The notes: generated by a model not told the origin, from the sequence alone. DNA of 64,000 nucleotides from Helicostylum pulchrum (GCA_025677825.1 JAIXMO010000005.1:186001-250000), one strand, 5' to 3'. Counted from the first letter of the stretch, positions 1 through 9,817 are shown. Numbers and translations are program-made.

Positions 1-1288
1 TATATAGAGCATCAATCCATCACACGGCTTCAAAGAGCATCCATTTCGGATACATCTGCACGCCCAACAGTAGTGCCTGAGATATAAAAAAATGCTAGTA
101 GGTCGAAGTAAAACTAGTATACACGTACCGTTATTGAAAAAAAAAAGGATAAAGAAGTAAAGAAAGAGTGGGAAAAATCCTTTTTTTTTTCAAGTAAAAA
201 TTGAAAAAAAGACTAGACCACGAATATGGAACGCTAATATCTATTGGACTTGAAAAATAAACAAATCATGCAAAAAGAGAAAGTAGTACAAATTAGACCT
301 ACTTTCTTTTTACTTGTAAAAAAAAATACTTTCGCTTACTCTTGTATTCTCATATCTTGTGTTAATGTGGGTGAGAGATATGTATCAAGCAGGTATATAA
401 CGATGGAGAGAGTAACAAAAAAAAAAAGAAGCTGTAAAATCATTTTTAACAAAGTAAACAAAACGTGCAAAAAATAACTAGTACAAATTAAGGAACTTTC
501 CTTTTCTTTATTCACTTATAAACCATACTCTGGTACGAGATAAGGCAATACTAGAGTAAGATTTAAAAAAAGAGCAAGCGAAAGTATTTGCAATGATTTT
601 TTTTTTGTGATTTTTTTTTTCATGATTTTTTTTTCGTGATTTTTTTGACAAACTTGATGAAATCATACATATTCAAGGGAATAGTAATCCAGAGTAGATA
701 AAAAAAACGCCATGAAACACTTTTCTCGCTTCATGTGTAGCGCCTTTTTTTAATACTTATTTTGTCCAAAACTTGTTTTCGATATTTCCTATTTAAGTGA
801 AAAAAAATCGTTATACCCAGCAACTACTATGTCTACAATAAATTTATTTCATTCTTTTAAACTTAGTATAACAACTATCATAATCTATTGAAAAAAAAAT
901 GTATAACATCTTATGTAAGTATATAGAAACAGAAAGTGGGAGTGAAGTTTGATTACTTCGCGCGTCACAAATAAATTCCTGCATTATGCAAACGCGTATA
1001 TCTTAACAGTGTCCGTTAAAGTAGATGGAAGTAGTTTAATATGTCACCATAGTCAGCGCTGATAACGAGGTAAAGGTAAAGGTAAAAAAAAACCATTCAT
1101 ATGCTCCAAATTTTGAGGCGGTAAGAAAACAATAATATGATTTTTTTAAAAAAAATTGCTGCGGAAATTGGCGTGATGAGATCATCCCTCTTTTTTTTCT
1201 TTTTTTTTGGTATTTAAGAACTTTTTTCTTCTTTGTTTTTTTCTTTCTTTTCTTTTTCTTTACTATTCATAAATTATATTTACGCTCA

Positions 1289-1928
1289 ATGTTGCTTATA
1301 AACCTTGTCTACCTCTTCCTCTGCTCTTCCTTTTTCCCGCTGTTGAACAACAGTTCAACGGCTCTTTATTACGTTCGTTGTAAGTATTTTTTTTTCTTCT
1401 AGAAATAAATGATAACCATGAACATTTTATTATTTTGTAGCTTCCTGGTTCTCCTCCAGTTTAAAAGTATTCTTTACTTTTGTACCAAATTTCGCCTCCG
1501 CCCCTGTTTGGGAAGAAACCTTTCCCCAAAAGGTTTGTAAACCCTTCACCCCGAAGGGTTTGTTTCAAAATGTGTTCTCTCCTGGTGTCTGCTTTTTGGC
1601 TGAAGAGCCAAAAGGCCTAATGGTTGTCCTCCCTCCTGCCTCTCGTGGTGTCTGCTTTTTGGCTCTTCAGCCAAAAAGCTTAATGGTTGTTCCTCCTCCT
1701 GCCTCTCCTTTCCCCTCCTTCTGTCCATTTGACCCCCTCCCCTTCCTTTTTACGCTCATCTCCAGAGCAAAGGCTTTCGCTTCAACAGCGAAAGTTTTGT
1801 ACCAAAAGCTGCAAGTAGAAGGGCTTAACCCCAACTACTTGCGGTTTGTTCTCAACATGGTCTTCGGGTTCATCGCCGTCTATACATTCAACATGTATCA
1901 TAAGAAAATAATAAAATTATTTGTTTAA
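1289..1928 (+). CDS. R gene A, copy 1: hairpin-studded putative secreted/membrane protein
   Basis: Spliced model: exon 1 1289-1379, intron 1380-1440 (gtaagt..ttgtag), exon 2 1441-1928; 192 residues. The first ~28 residues (MLLINLVYLFLCSSFFPLL) look like a signal peptide or signal anchor. A hydrophobic stretch lies near the C-terminus (LRFVLNMVFGFIAVY). The middle has two 21-residue repeats beginning GVCFLA and rich in Pro/Val. Support for real coding: the diverged copy at 43504 keeps an exon 1 of exactly 91 nt, the same splice sites and an aligned peptide (FVPNFAS..VWE.TFP.KVCKP) with many third-position changes. Six inverted repeats lie inside the coding sequence (separate entry). No known family recognised; function unknown. 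Mobile-element accessory protein or secreted protein are both open. Confidence 0.6.
1516..1842 (+). repeat. Array of six short hairpins inside R gene A (copy 1)
   Basis: Inverted repeats read directly. A 1516-1536: aaaccttt/aaaggttt, 5-nt loop. B 1539-1561: aaacccttc/gaagggttt, loop acccc. C 1594-1613: ttttggct/agccaaaa, loop gaag. D 1654-1679: gctttttggct/agccaaaaagc, loop cttc. E 1774-1794: ctttcgct/agcgaaag, loop tcaac. F 1811-1842: gcaagtag/ctacttgc enclosing a possible inner ggg/ccc pair. All lie in the gene A reading frame. Equivalent hairpins occur in copy 2 at 23623-23949. Copy 3 has B, C, E and F between 63715 and 63946. Copy 4 has A, B, C, E and F between 43893 and 44212. Confidence 0.9.
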
Positions 1929-1994
1929 ACATATATTGTCTTTTTTTTTTTATAGTATACACTATATAAAAAGATATTCTAACAGTGAATATAA

Positions 1995-2174
1995 ATGGAA
2001 ATAGAAAGTGGGGGAAAGTCCTATTATCTCTCGTGCCCCAAAGATAACGGAAGTCATACGCCTGAAAAGCTGTTTTATAAGTATAAGAAAAAAGGGAGGT
2101 CAAGTCGCTCCGTATTTGTTTACTCTAATCGATCAATCAAATTTGATTTTAATCAGACTGTTACGGGTTTGTAA
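1995..2174 (+). CDS. Possible 59-aa open frame in the R spacer
   Basis: An ATG at 1995 opens 59 codons ending with taa at 2172-2174, starting MEIESGGKSYYLSCPKD and ending NQTVTGL. It is basic in the middle (KYKKKGRSSRS). In copy 2 a 2-nt shorter A-run shifts the frame, and in copy 3 an extra G shifts it near the start, so the frame is intact only here. The DNA is well conserved between copies, but indels are not in multiples of three. It may be a decayed small gene or simply the gene A 3' untranslated region. Confidence 0.2.
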   Translation: MEIESGGKSYYLSCPKDNGSHTPEKLFYKYKKKGRSSRSVFVYSNRSIKFDFNQTVTGL

Positions 2175-2740
2175 AACACCTTACCCACCTATCGGGTTCC
2201 TTTTTTTTTTTTTATATCTACAGCCCATCATGGTGGATATATATGGAAACTTTTGATATTCATGCGAATAGGAAAGTGTAGGGTGGCGTAGGCGCTAAAA
2301 GTAAAAAAAAAAAGAACATCGCGTTTTGACAGAAAGGTTTGTTGACAGGTTAGGGAGACTTGACACCTATTGACGATCCATTTGTGTACAAGTGTTGATT
2401 ATAACGAACCTCTCTCTCTCTCTCTCTTTATTAAAAAAACAAAGAAGAAGAACCATTACACGAAAGGATTTTTTTTAAAAATTGCTGCGAAACTTTAAAA
2501 TTTACTTGTAATGATTGTGTAAAAAATGAAAAAAAATCCTTTAGTGTGATAGAGACGTTAAAATGAGGAGTGGTTTTTTTTTTCACACTGTAACGGATTT
2601 GAGTTTTATAATAATCTCCATTTCTCTTATTCAAAAAAAAAAATTATGAAGGGCTATTTTTTTTTTATTTCCTCTTCTTCTCTGTCTCAAACACACACAC
2701 ACACTCACTCTCACTGCCTCCATTTTTTTCGGCTTAAAGT

Positions 2741-3878
2741 ATGACTGATTATCAAAACCGAGCTGAAAGACGCAGTGTACAACTCGTCGAGCTGCGCAAA
2801 ATTCGAACTGAATATAAACAAGAAATGAAGGCCTTCCGTAGCAAGTATTTTAACTACAACACAAAGAAGTTCAGAAAGACTTTATTTTACCAACACTTAA
2901 AGCCAGCAAGTCAAATGAACACTGCTGTCGATAGTCCGGCTACTGGTACATATCAAGAAGAAGGTCCCTCTCCTCTAACTGATACTACTATGGCTTTACA
3001 TAACTACGAATGTACTCCTATCACTGATGTATAGCAAGAAGAAGGCAACATTCGCGTAATTTACGATCGTACCAATCAAACTGTTGAAAATACCCACGCT
3101 ACTTATATCACTGAAGAGGCTTTCTCTATTCAAACCGATAAGAAAGAATGTGGTGTCGTAGAAGCTTCTAGTTCTGGAACTGATACTGTAACCGTTATGG
3201 CCGATGAAGAAGTTAAAGTCATTGCTAAGGACGTTAATAGTACCCAAGATGTCAACAGTTTCAAATTGAAGTGGAATATATTACCTTTTATTTCATTACA
3301 CATGTTTGATTGCTCCGATGCAGCGGTTAATGCAGCAGACCGAGAAAATACAAAGCTAGGTAAGAACAAGAAGGGTACAGAGGAACCTCTTGATGAAAAA
3401 GATGATGACGTTCGTAAAAATGATGAGGCCGTACAACAACAAGAAGAAGATAATGAAATGCTTCTATTATCAGAAAAGAAGATAGACTCGAGTTTCTGTG
3501 AAAAGTCTATGAAAGAAGTACCATGGATGGTAACACCATCAGCTAGTATCAAGGACGTTATTCGTGGAGAGACAGCTTCTTTGTCAATTACACCACCGCA
3601 AAGTATCACTGGCTTTGTTTTAACGGGACTTTATCTGTAAAGCCTAGTAGTATGGGTAAAGTGAAAAAGTCTTCTGCTATTACAGCTATTCGAGAAGTGG
3701 CCTTTTCCCCTGTTGAAGGGGTTAAAAAGAAAAGATTACGAAGTTTAAAGGTAAGCTTTTATTTGAAAAGAATGAACCGCGCGGTAAACTAATAAGCTTT
3801 TTTTAAAAAAATATATAGAAGAAGACAGGAACAGTTGTTCCAAAGATCAAAACAGTTTGGAAAAGAGTATTCAACTAA
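2741..3878 (+). pseudogene. R gene B, copy 1: unknown basic/acidic protein, interrupted
   Basis: An ATG at 2741 after a CT-rich leader opens a frame starting MTDYQNRAERRSVQLVELRK. The N-terminal ~60 residues are strongly basic (NRAERR, KKFRK) and the middle is acidic. Conserved blocks follow: NSFKLKWNILPFISLHMFDC near 3260, SFCEKSMKEVPWMVTPS near 3500, and TPPQSITGFV near 3590. An in-frame tag at 3032-3034 ends the first 97 codons, but the same frame continues to 3640. After GFV a 1-nt loss relative to copy 3 shifts the frame. The last part then uses a spliced end: exon to 3750, intron 3751-3818, exon 3819-3878 (ending VPKIKTVWKRVFN). No family recognised. The 97-residue truncated product could still be made. 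Confidence 0.55.
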
Positions 3879-4076
3879 TCTATACCTATATTGCTTTATT
3901 CCCTTTTTTCTTTTTTTTACTTAGTTATAATAAAATCAGCACTAGAAAAAAACTAGTTTCTTTTTTCTTATGCTTTCTACTCCCTTTGTTCTTCTTTTTA
4001 GTCCGTATTATGATACATGAATGTAGACCTACATATCCTGGAATTATTAAACTGAAGATCGATATAGATAGTCTCG

Positions 4077-4265
4077 GCTACAAAATAAACCAAATCACTT
4101 AGTGGTATTGTTACACATTCAACTCTACGTCATTTTAAACCTACGCTGAGTTACCATTATGCGCTTTCGCGTGACTCTTTATACAATATAGCATCATAAA
4201 GAGCAAAAAAAAAGCCAAGCTTTTTTTCTTTTTTCTTCCTCGTTTATTATTTCTTAGCATTACAA
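4077..4265. other. Spacer between R copy 1 and the WASP gene
   Basis: No open frame or repeat seen. It holds the presumed promoter and leader of the downstream gene: a pyrimidine-rich tract about 40 bp long immediately precedes the start codon, as at several genes in this window. Confidence 0.4.
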
Positions 4266-4726
4266 ATGAAGGGCATTACACTTTCTTCCCCAGAAGATAA
4301 AAACACTGTTCGAAGTGCAGTACAAACTTCGGTAAAAAGCTACATGAAAACAACAGTTGTCAAAAATTATTAACATCTTGGTATTAGAAAATATTTACGG
4401 CCGCTGTAGCTCGGTTACATGTTGCTAGTCCGGATCCTTCAAAATGGACTTATTCACAAGTTTGGGGCGCTGCTGTATTTTGTATTGATAAAGCAAAAAA
4501 TAATTCTTTTTTTATTCGAATTGTAGACCTTGAGGTAAGATTTTTTTTTAAAAAAAGGCTATTTGTTTTATATTAAGCAAGTATTAAATAGAATAACCGA
4601 GGCGTTATTTGGGAACAAGAACTTTATCAAGGGTTTGAGTATACAAAAGATGCTTCCTTTTTTCACACATTTGAATCCGATGTAAGTTTTTACTAATCTT
4701 TTCTTTAAAAAAAAAGTAAGTTAACC

Positions 4727-4761
<35 letters not shown>

Positions 4762-6056
4762 TTAGGATTGTTTAACGGCTTTAGAATTTGTTGACGAAAC
4801 AGAAGCGGAAACGTTTTATAAAAAAGTACAAGGACGTGAGTCTTTATCATCCAAATCAACAAATGGTACGTTTGGTCATAAGAACATTTTGTCTGGTATA
4901 AATCACAATAAGAAGAAGTCGAGTAAGATCGATAAAAATCATATCGGTATGCCAGCAGATTTTAGACATGTAGGACATATTGGGTATACACAAGGGAAAG
5001 GATTTAGTGTTCAAAACAATGACCCAGAAAAGACGGGTATTATTGAACAGTTACAGGCGTTGGGTATTTCTGAGGATGAGATTAGTGAAAATCAAGCATT
5101 TATCGACCAATTTTTGCAACAGAATACGGCTACCGAGCCTTCATCTACAAGTTCTCCTTCTGCTCCACCCTTATCTCAATTTAGCTCTCGTCCACCTCAA
5201 AAAAGCTCGAGTCCGCCACCTCCACCTCCACCTATATTTCAAAGTAAAAAGAAGACTCCACCTCCACCTCCTCCTCCAGGTAATTTTATTAATTTTTGTG
5301 TATTTTACGGAGAGAGCTAAAAAAACTTTTTTTTTGCAAAAATTGTAACTAGGTCGTCATCATACTACACCACCTCCCCCACCTCCACCTAGAAGACCCT
5401 TGAAACAACAAACACAAGCTCCACCTCCTCCACCTGTACGTAACAATCCAGTACAAGGTCCACCTGTACCTAGTCGTATTAGATCCGTACCACCACCACC
5501 TCCCGGAAGAAACAACATGGTATCACCTCCTATGCATAGTGTACCAATTTCGCCTCCGCATCCACCTATGGGTATGGGAAATGCGCCACCAGCTCCACCA
5601 CCACCTCCTCCACCTGCTATGCACGGTAGTATGGCACCCCCATTAGCACCTCCACCTCCGCCTATGGGAGGTGCACCACCACCTCCTCCTCCCCCACCAC
5701 CACCACCTATGGGAGGCGCAACTTCAGCACCTCCAATGAATGGAGTACCACCTCCACCACCACCACCTTCAGGTATACCACCTACAGTAACTCAACCGGG
5801 AAGAACGAATTTAATGGAATCTATTCGAGCAGCTGGAGGATTTGGTACGTTAAAACAAACGGGTAAATTACGTGAATCAGATACTACAGATCATAGTTCA
5901 CCAGCAATAGGATCTGCGGCAACCGGTGTAGCAGTAGGTGCAGCAGCAGGTGTTGCAGGCGGTAGTTTAGCGTCTAGTTTAGCAGATGTATTAAAGCAAC
6001 GTCAACAAGCTATGCAAAGTGATGATGAAGAGGACGACGATGATGAATGGGAGTAA
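4266..6056 (+). CDS. WASP/Las17-family actin nucleation-promoting factor
   Basis: Activates the Arp2/3 complex to nucleate branched actin at endocytic patches and the cell cortex. Exons: 4266-4331, 4388-4534, 4592-4681, 4766-5279, 5353-6056 (506 residues). Domains in order: an N-terminal WH1/EVH1 domain (residues ~1-125, with TAAVARLHVASPD and GVIWEQELYQGF..FFHTFE), a CRIB/GBD-like segment (IGMPADFRHVGHIGY), a long polyproline region split by an intron, a WH2-like verprolin motif (RTNLMESIRAAGGF), and an acidic end DDEEDDDDEWE whose penultimate Trp is typical of the Arp2/3-binding A motif. Having a CRIB makes it closer to metazoan WASP than to yeast Las17, which lacks a clear GBD. Intron 3 carries a (tg)n tract. 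Splice borders keep frame throughout. Confidence 0.93.
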
Positions 6057-6397
6057 AATTACACACATAAAAAAAAAGCTGGTACTTGTAAATTGTAATA
6101 ATAAAAATATAAGGGTTTCTTTTTTTTACATATAATTTTTTGGTTAATATATACTTTTTGAGGGTAGTATGGTGGACCTGTATTTCTTATTGATATATCG
6201 TATTGCGTTAATAGAGTATACAATATTCCCACTTTAATAAATCGGCTCTCTTTCCCCCTTTATATTTACGGTAGGGTTTTGGTTGTTGAGCAAGAACCCG
6301 TCCCAATATCGGTAATGCGGAGCGGTAAAAAAGAGATTGAAAAAGCCCGATTCGATTACTTTTTTCTTTTCTTTTTTTCATCTTTTTTTCCATAAAA
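6057..6397. other. Intergenic region WASP-LOG
   Basis: No gene seen. It contains the WASP 3' end with several A/T runs and, at 6355-6395, a T/C-rich tract directly upstream of the next start codon. Confidence 0.4.
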
Positions 6398-7298
6398 ATG
6401 TCTGTACTTCCCAAATTAACATCTTCTGCGCCTGTTACTGCCGAAATCAAAAGTGTCTGTGTGTTTTGTGGATCTGGAAATGGTGCAGATCCTGCTTATG
6501 CATTTGAAGCATATGGTAATGCAATAAATGATTGCTATATGGCACAAATGTTATTAACCTTTTTTTTTTTATGTATATTAGAACTCGGTAAACTATTAGC
6601 CGCTAATAATATTCGTCTTGTGTATGGTAAGTTTATGCAGTATATTATTTAATTTAATACATAATAATAACAATATGAAAAAAAGGTGGTGGGTCTGTTG
6701 GGTTGATGGGAGCGGTTGCTAGAGGTACACTTGAAAATGGTGGAAATGCAATCGGTATTGTTCCCGAACCACTTTTTGAGCATGGCAGTGCACAATTATG
6801 TGAAACTGTCATCGTTCCTGATATGCATACTCGTAAAAAACGTATGTCTGATGAGGTACGTTACAAATATATACAACAGTTTCGGCACAAATAAGAGTTA
6901 CTAAATAATACCTTATATAGAGTGATGCATTCGTTGTACTTCCTGGTGGTTTTGGTACCATGGAAGAGATGTTGGAAATAATTACTTGGTCACAATTAAA
7001 TGTTCACTCTAAGCCTATTCTTTTACTAAACACCAAAGATTATTATAAGCCCTTTGTTGATTGGATTCAACTCTCTGTTAGAGGTAAGAAAAAAGAGAAA
7101 GAAAAAAAAAAAGACTTATTTCATGGGTGTCACCTAATTTATATAAAATATTTAGAGCAATTCATTCAACCTAAAAACGCTGATATCTTTGTCATGTGTG
7201 ACACTACAAAAGAAGTATTAAATTTACTTCAAACATACCAAGCTCCCCCTTCTAGATACGGTTTGGACTGGACCAAAAGAAGACAGTCTTTAGTTTAA
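6398..7298 (+). CDS. LOG-family protein (lysine decarboxylase-like fold)
   Basis: LOG enzymes hydrolyse cytokinin riboside 5'-monophosphates to the free base and ribose 5-phosphate; many fungal members are annotated only as TIGR00730 proteins. Exons: 6398-6515, 6582-6626, 6686-6855, 6921-7083, 7156-7298 (212 residues, the usual family length). Visible motifs: N-terminal VCVFCGSGNG, a nucleotide-binding GGGSVGLMGAVARG made across a splice junction, the MHTRKKRM segment, and the signature PGGFGTMEE that carries the catalytic Glu. The C-terminus is shorter than in plant enzymes. Whether it acts on cytokinins or on other nucleotide monophosphates cannot be told from sequence. The start ATG is the only one in frame before the conserved fold. 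Confidence 0.9.
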
Positions 7299-7379
7299 AA
7301 TAAATTAATAGATTTTTTTTATGAAAAAAAAACCCTGTCTCTTTTTTTTTCTTCTTCTTTTTATAATTGTATATACCCA

Positions 7380-8694
7380 ATGGGTGTTTTAGGTTTAACA
7401 GGCATTCTAACTCGTTATGCTCCTAATTCAGTTCGACAAGTGTCAGCCAACACATTAGCCGGCAAGACAATTGCATTCGACGCAAGTTGTCATTTAAACA
7501 AATTCATGTATGGCGAAGAACAAGTAGCTCACAAACATATTTACGGATTCTATCAATTAGCTCGATTCTGCCAATTGAATCAAATCACGCCCATCTTTGT
7601 ATTTGACGGAGCTCATCGTTTAGAAGCAAAACACCTAGAGTACAAAAAACGAGCACGAGCACGAAATAAGACAAACCACTCTTTACGTTTAGAAAAAGAT
7701 CAAGCTTTACGGTTAGACGTTTGGTCAGGTGTAACCGATATGACAAGTGAGGAATTGGCCGACAAGATAAAGGAATTACAGGCTGCTTTAGCCGATACTG
7801 AAAATACTGATAGGTACACTAAAACTGTAAGGAGTTTAGTAATGCGTGAAGACCTGTTGGTATCTGACTTGTTTAATTCAAAACTTACAAAACCTTTGTT
7901 AAAAGAGTTAAAAAGAGATACACGTCAAATGGTACATTCTTTAGGTAAATTTGAAGTGCTAGTTTGTGTGTGTGTGTGTTTGTGTTAATTTAAATATACA
8001 TGTATTAGAAAAGAGATCTTTAAGGATTACACAAAAAATGAGAACTGAATGTCAAGACTTTTTAAAAGCATTGGGGTTTGTTTGCTTTACTTGTGAAAAC
8101 CATGAAGCAGAAGCGATGTGTGCCAATTTATCAAAAGTAGGTAGAACCTCAGCGACTGTATCTGAAGACTTGGATACACTTGTATTTGGAGATGCACCTA
8201 TTCTTCGTTATTTCTTTTCAAAGGGACGTCCTATTCTTTCTATTGATCCAACCATTGCTAGACGTGATTTGGGTTTATCTAGAGAATCCTTTATTGATCT
8301 CTGTATCTTGTGTGGTACTGATTTCTCGGGTACCATTCGAGGCATTGGTCCTCATCGAGCATTACAATGGATACAGAAATACGGTACAATCGAAAACGTA
8401 TTACAGAATCTAGCTTCATCACCTTACTTGCCGCAACCTACATTTGATTACGAACTTGCGAGGCATGTGTTTAATAATTTACCGCCTATACCCATTGAAG
8501 AAAGCGAATATATTGGCATAAAACAACCTCAGTCTTATATCGATGATTTACTCGCATTTTATGAAATTGATCCTATAGACAGTGAAGTCAAATTAAAGAC
8601 ATCCCTATTAATTCAAAATATTAATACCAATCAACAACAATGGCAACTGGATCCGTTTAAGAATAACGATTTTATTAACAATAAATTATTATAA
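7380..8694 (+). CDS. FEN1/XPG-family 5' nuclease with PIP-like C-terminus
   Basis: Structure-specific 5' flap endonuclease family acting in DNA replication or repair. Exons 7380-7944 and 8009-8694; 416 residues. The N-terminus MGVLGLTGILTRYAP replaces the canonical MGI.GL. All acidic metal ligands are visible: FDAS (D34-like), FVFDGA (D86-like), NHEAEAMC (E158/E160-like), SEDLDTLVFG (D179/D181-like) and CGTDF (D233-like). Between the N and I regions sits a long charged helical insert (~residues 100-190, ending KELKRDTRQMVHSL). Near the C-terminus QWQLDPFK resembles a degenerate PCNA-interacting box. Sequence around the active site departs from canonical Rad27/FEN1, so a divergent paralogue is likely. 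It ends 6 bp inside the convergent dioxygenase gene. Confidence 0.85.
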
Positions 8695-9817
8695 TTCATC
8701 TCTATCTCTTATTTGAGAACCATCGTACTTGGGAAGCACAGTATCCTCTGGCAAACCAAACGCATAAGATCCCCAACTAAGCGTAGAGAAATAATCTTGT
8801 AACAATTTCTTGCCCTTATCTTCACCCGCAGCACCAAGCGCAACATGGAAAGGTACGAGATGTTCAGCAGTAGGATGACAATCTCTAAAATGTTTATGTT
8901 GGCTTAATTCACTTGATTTAGCGTTACGTTCTTCCCCAACAGATGTACAAGCAATGTTTTCCATCTCCTTGTCAAAATCTTGAACGAATTTAGGCGAAGG
9001 CTTGTTGGCGTGTTTCCATAATTGTTGCAAGTTATGGACTGCACTACCACTACCAATAATGACAATATCTTCGTCTCTACAAATAAAGAAAAATGTGAGT
9101 GTTTTTTTATTCATTTATCACGATTAAAAGAAAGCAAGGTACCTTAATGGCGCTAAGGCTTCACCCATCTTGACATGCATAGGCATATCTTCGTGAGAAA
9201 ATGTAGAGACTTCAACAATAGGAATATCAGGGTTGTTTGTCATGGCACGCTTTAAAGGTACCCAAACACCATGATCATTACCATACTGTTTTCCAGAGGC
9301 TTTAATACCAGACTAAATATATAATAAATGTGTAAGTTATACGCAAACAAATAAATAAAAAAAGCTTGCTACGAACCTGGTTTAATAAATCAATCACTCT
9401 AGTAGCTACAGCAGGAGAACCTTTATGATCCCATTTTACTTCATAGTAATTCTTGGGAAATCCATAGAAATCGTAAATTAATTTAGGTTTTTCTGAAACG
9501 TCAACTATTATAGATGTTTGTTAGAAGAGAAAGATTTAAACTAAATATTATAAGGTACTGTACCAAATACGTTTTCTTTGCCTTCGCCTTGCCAATGTGC
9601 GCTGATAATAACAATAGCTTTGGGTTTCAATTCAGTTTTCAAGTAGTTTCCTAACCAACTGTAAAAATCACCTGGTTTTTCCAAGTTGTCTAATAAGTTG
9701 GGACCTGCAATTTATATGTAAAAAGGTTAGCAAACAAACAAACACGAAGATAGTAAAAAAGATAATACCTCCGTGAGAGATAAAGAATACAGGTGTTTTA
9801 GTAGCAATAGAAACCAT
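8689..9817 (-). CDS. LigB-type class III extradiol dioxygenase (DODA-like)
   Basis: Non-haem Fe(II) ring-cleaving dioxygenase family that includes plant 4,5-DOPA dioxygenase and E. coli YgiD. Exons (minus): 9817-9769, 9704-9564, 9504-9377, 9312-9143, 9076-8689; 291 residues, the usual length. Candidate metal and catalytic histidines: FISHGG near the N-terminus, SAHWQ, NDHGVWVPL, and CHPTAEHLVPFHVALGAA. The start at 9817 was chosen because the family begins a few residues before the TPxFFISHG strand; an upstream in-frame ATG at 9859 would add 14 hydrophobic residues. The 3' end overlaps the FEN1-like gene by 6 bp (tail to tail). The substrate is unknown in fungi; an aromatic catechol such as DOPA or caffeate is likely. 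Confidence 0.9.

Larger units (their letters stand above)
1..4076 (+). repeat. Dispersed two-gene repeat R, copy 1 (left end outside window)
   Basis: Positions 1-4076 align nearly base for base with 22327-26326, the same orientation about 22.3 kb away, and as reverse complement with 60901-64000. A diverged partial relative lies at 43262-44290. Homology with copy 2 stops at the motif gatagtctcg near 4076, which fixes one end; the other end lies before base 1. The unit holds gene A (1289-1928), a spacer with a 59-codon open frame, and gene B (2741-3878). Copy 1 has roughly 190 bp around 260-470 that copy 2 lacks. No reverse transcriptase, integrase or transposase domain was recognised inside it, so the mobility mechanism is unknown; segmental duplication is an alternative. 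Confidence 0.85.

Noticed and set aside
1591..1613. Hairpins in R as transcription terminators
   Set aside because: They resemble rho-independent terminators in shape, but sit inside a eukaryotic coding exon and lack a consistent U-tract.
1546..1728. Open frame of 60 codons on the minus strand of R (also at 23653-23835)
   Set aside because: It is the antisense shadow of gene A; hairpins make both strands look alike. The plus-strand frame is supported by splicing and a diverged homologue.
1516..1842. Hairpin array as a CRISPR-like or tRNA-like structure
   Set aside because: Units differ in sequence and spacing and encode protein; no cloverleaf, no A/B box.
3130..3609. Long Ser-rich open frame on the minus strand across gene B
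   Set aside because: Antisense of the acidic Glu/Asp codons of gene B; frame not maintained in copy 2 across the insertion.
4732..4758. (tg)n tract as a possible regulatory or Z-DNA site
   Set aside because: Lies inside WASP intron 3; ordinary microsatellite, no further support.
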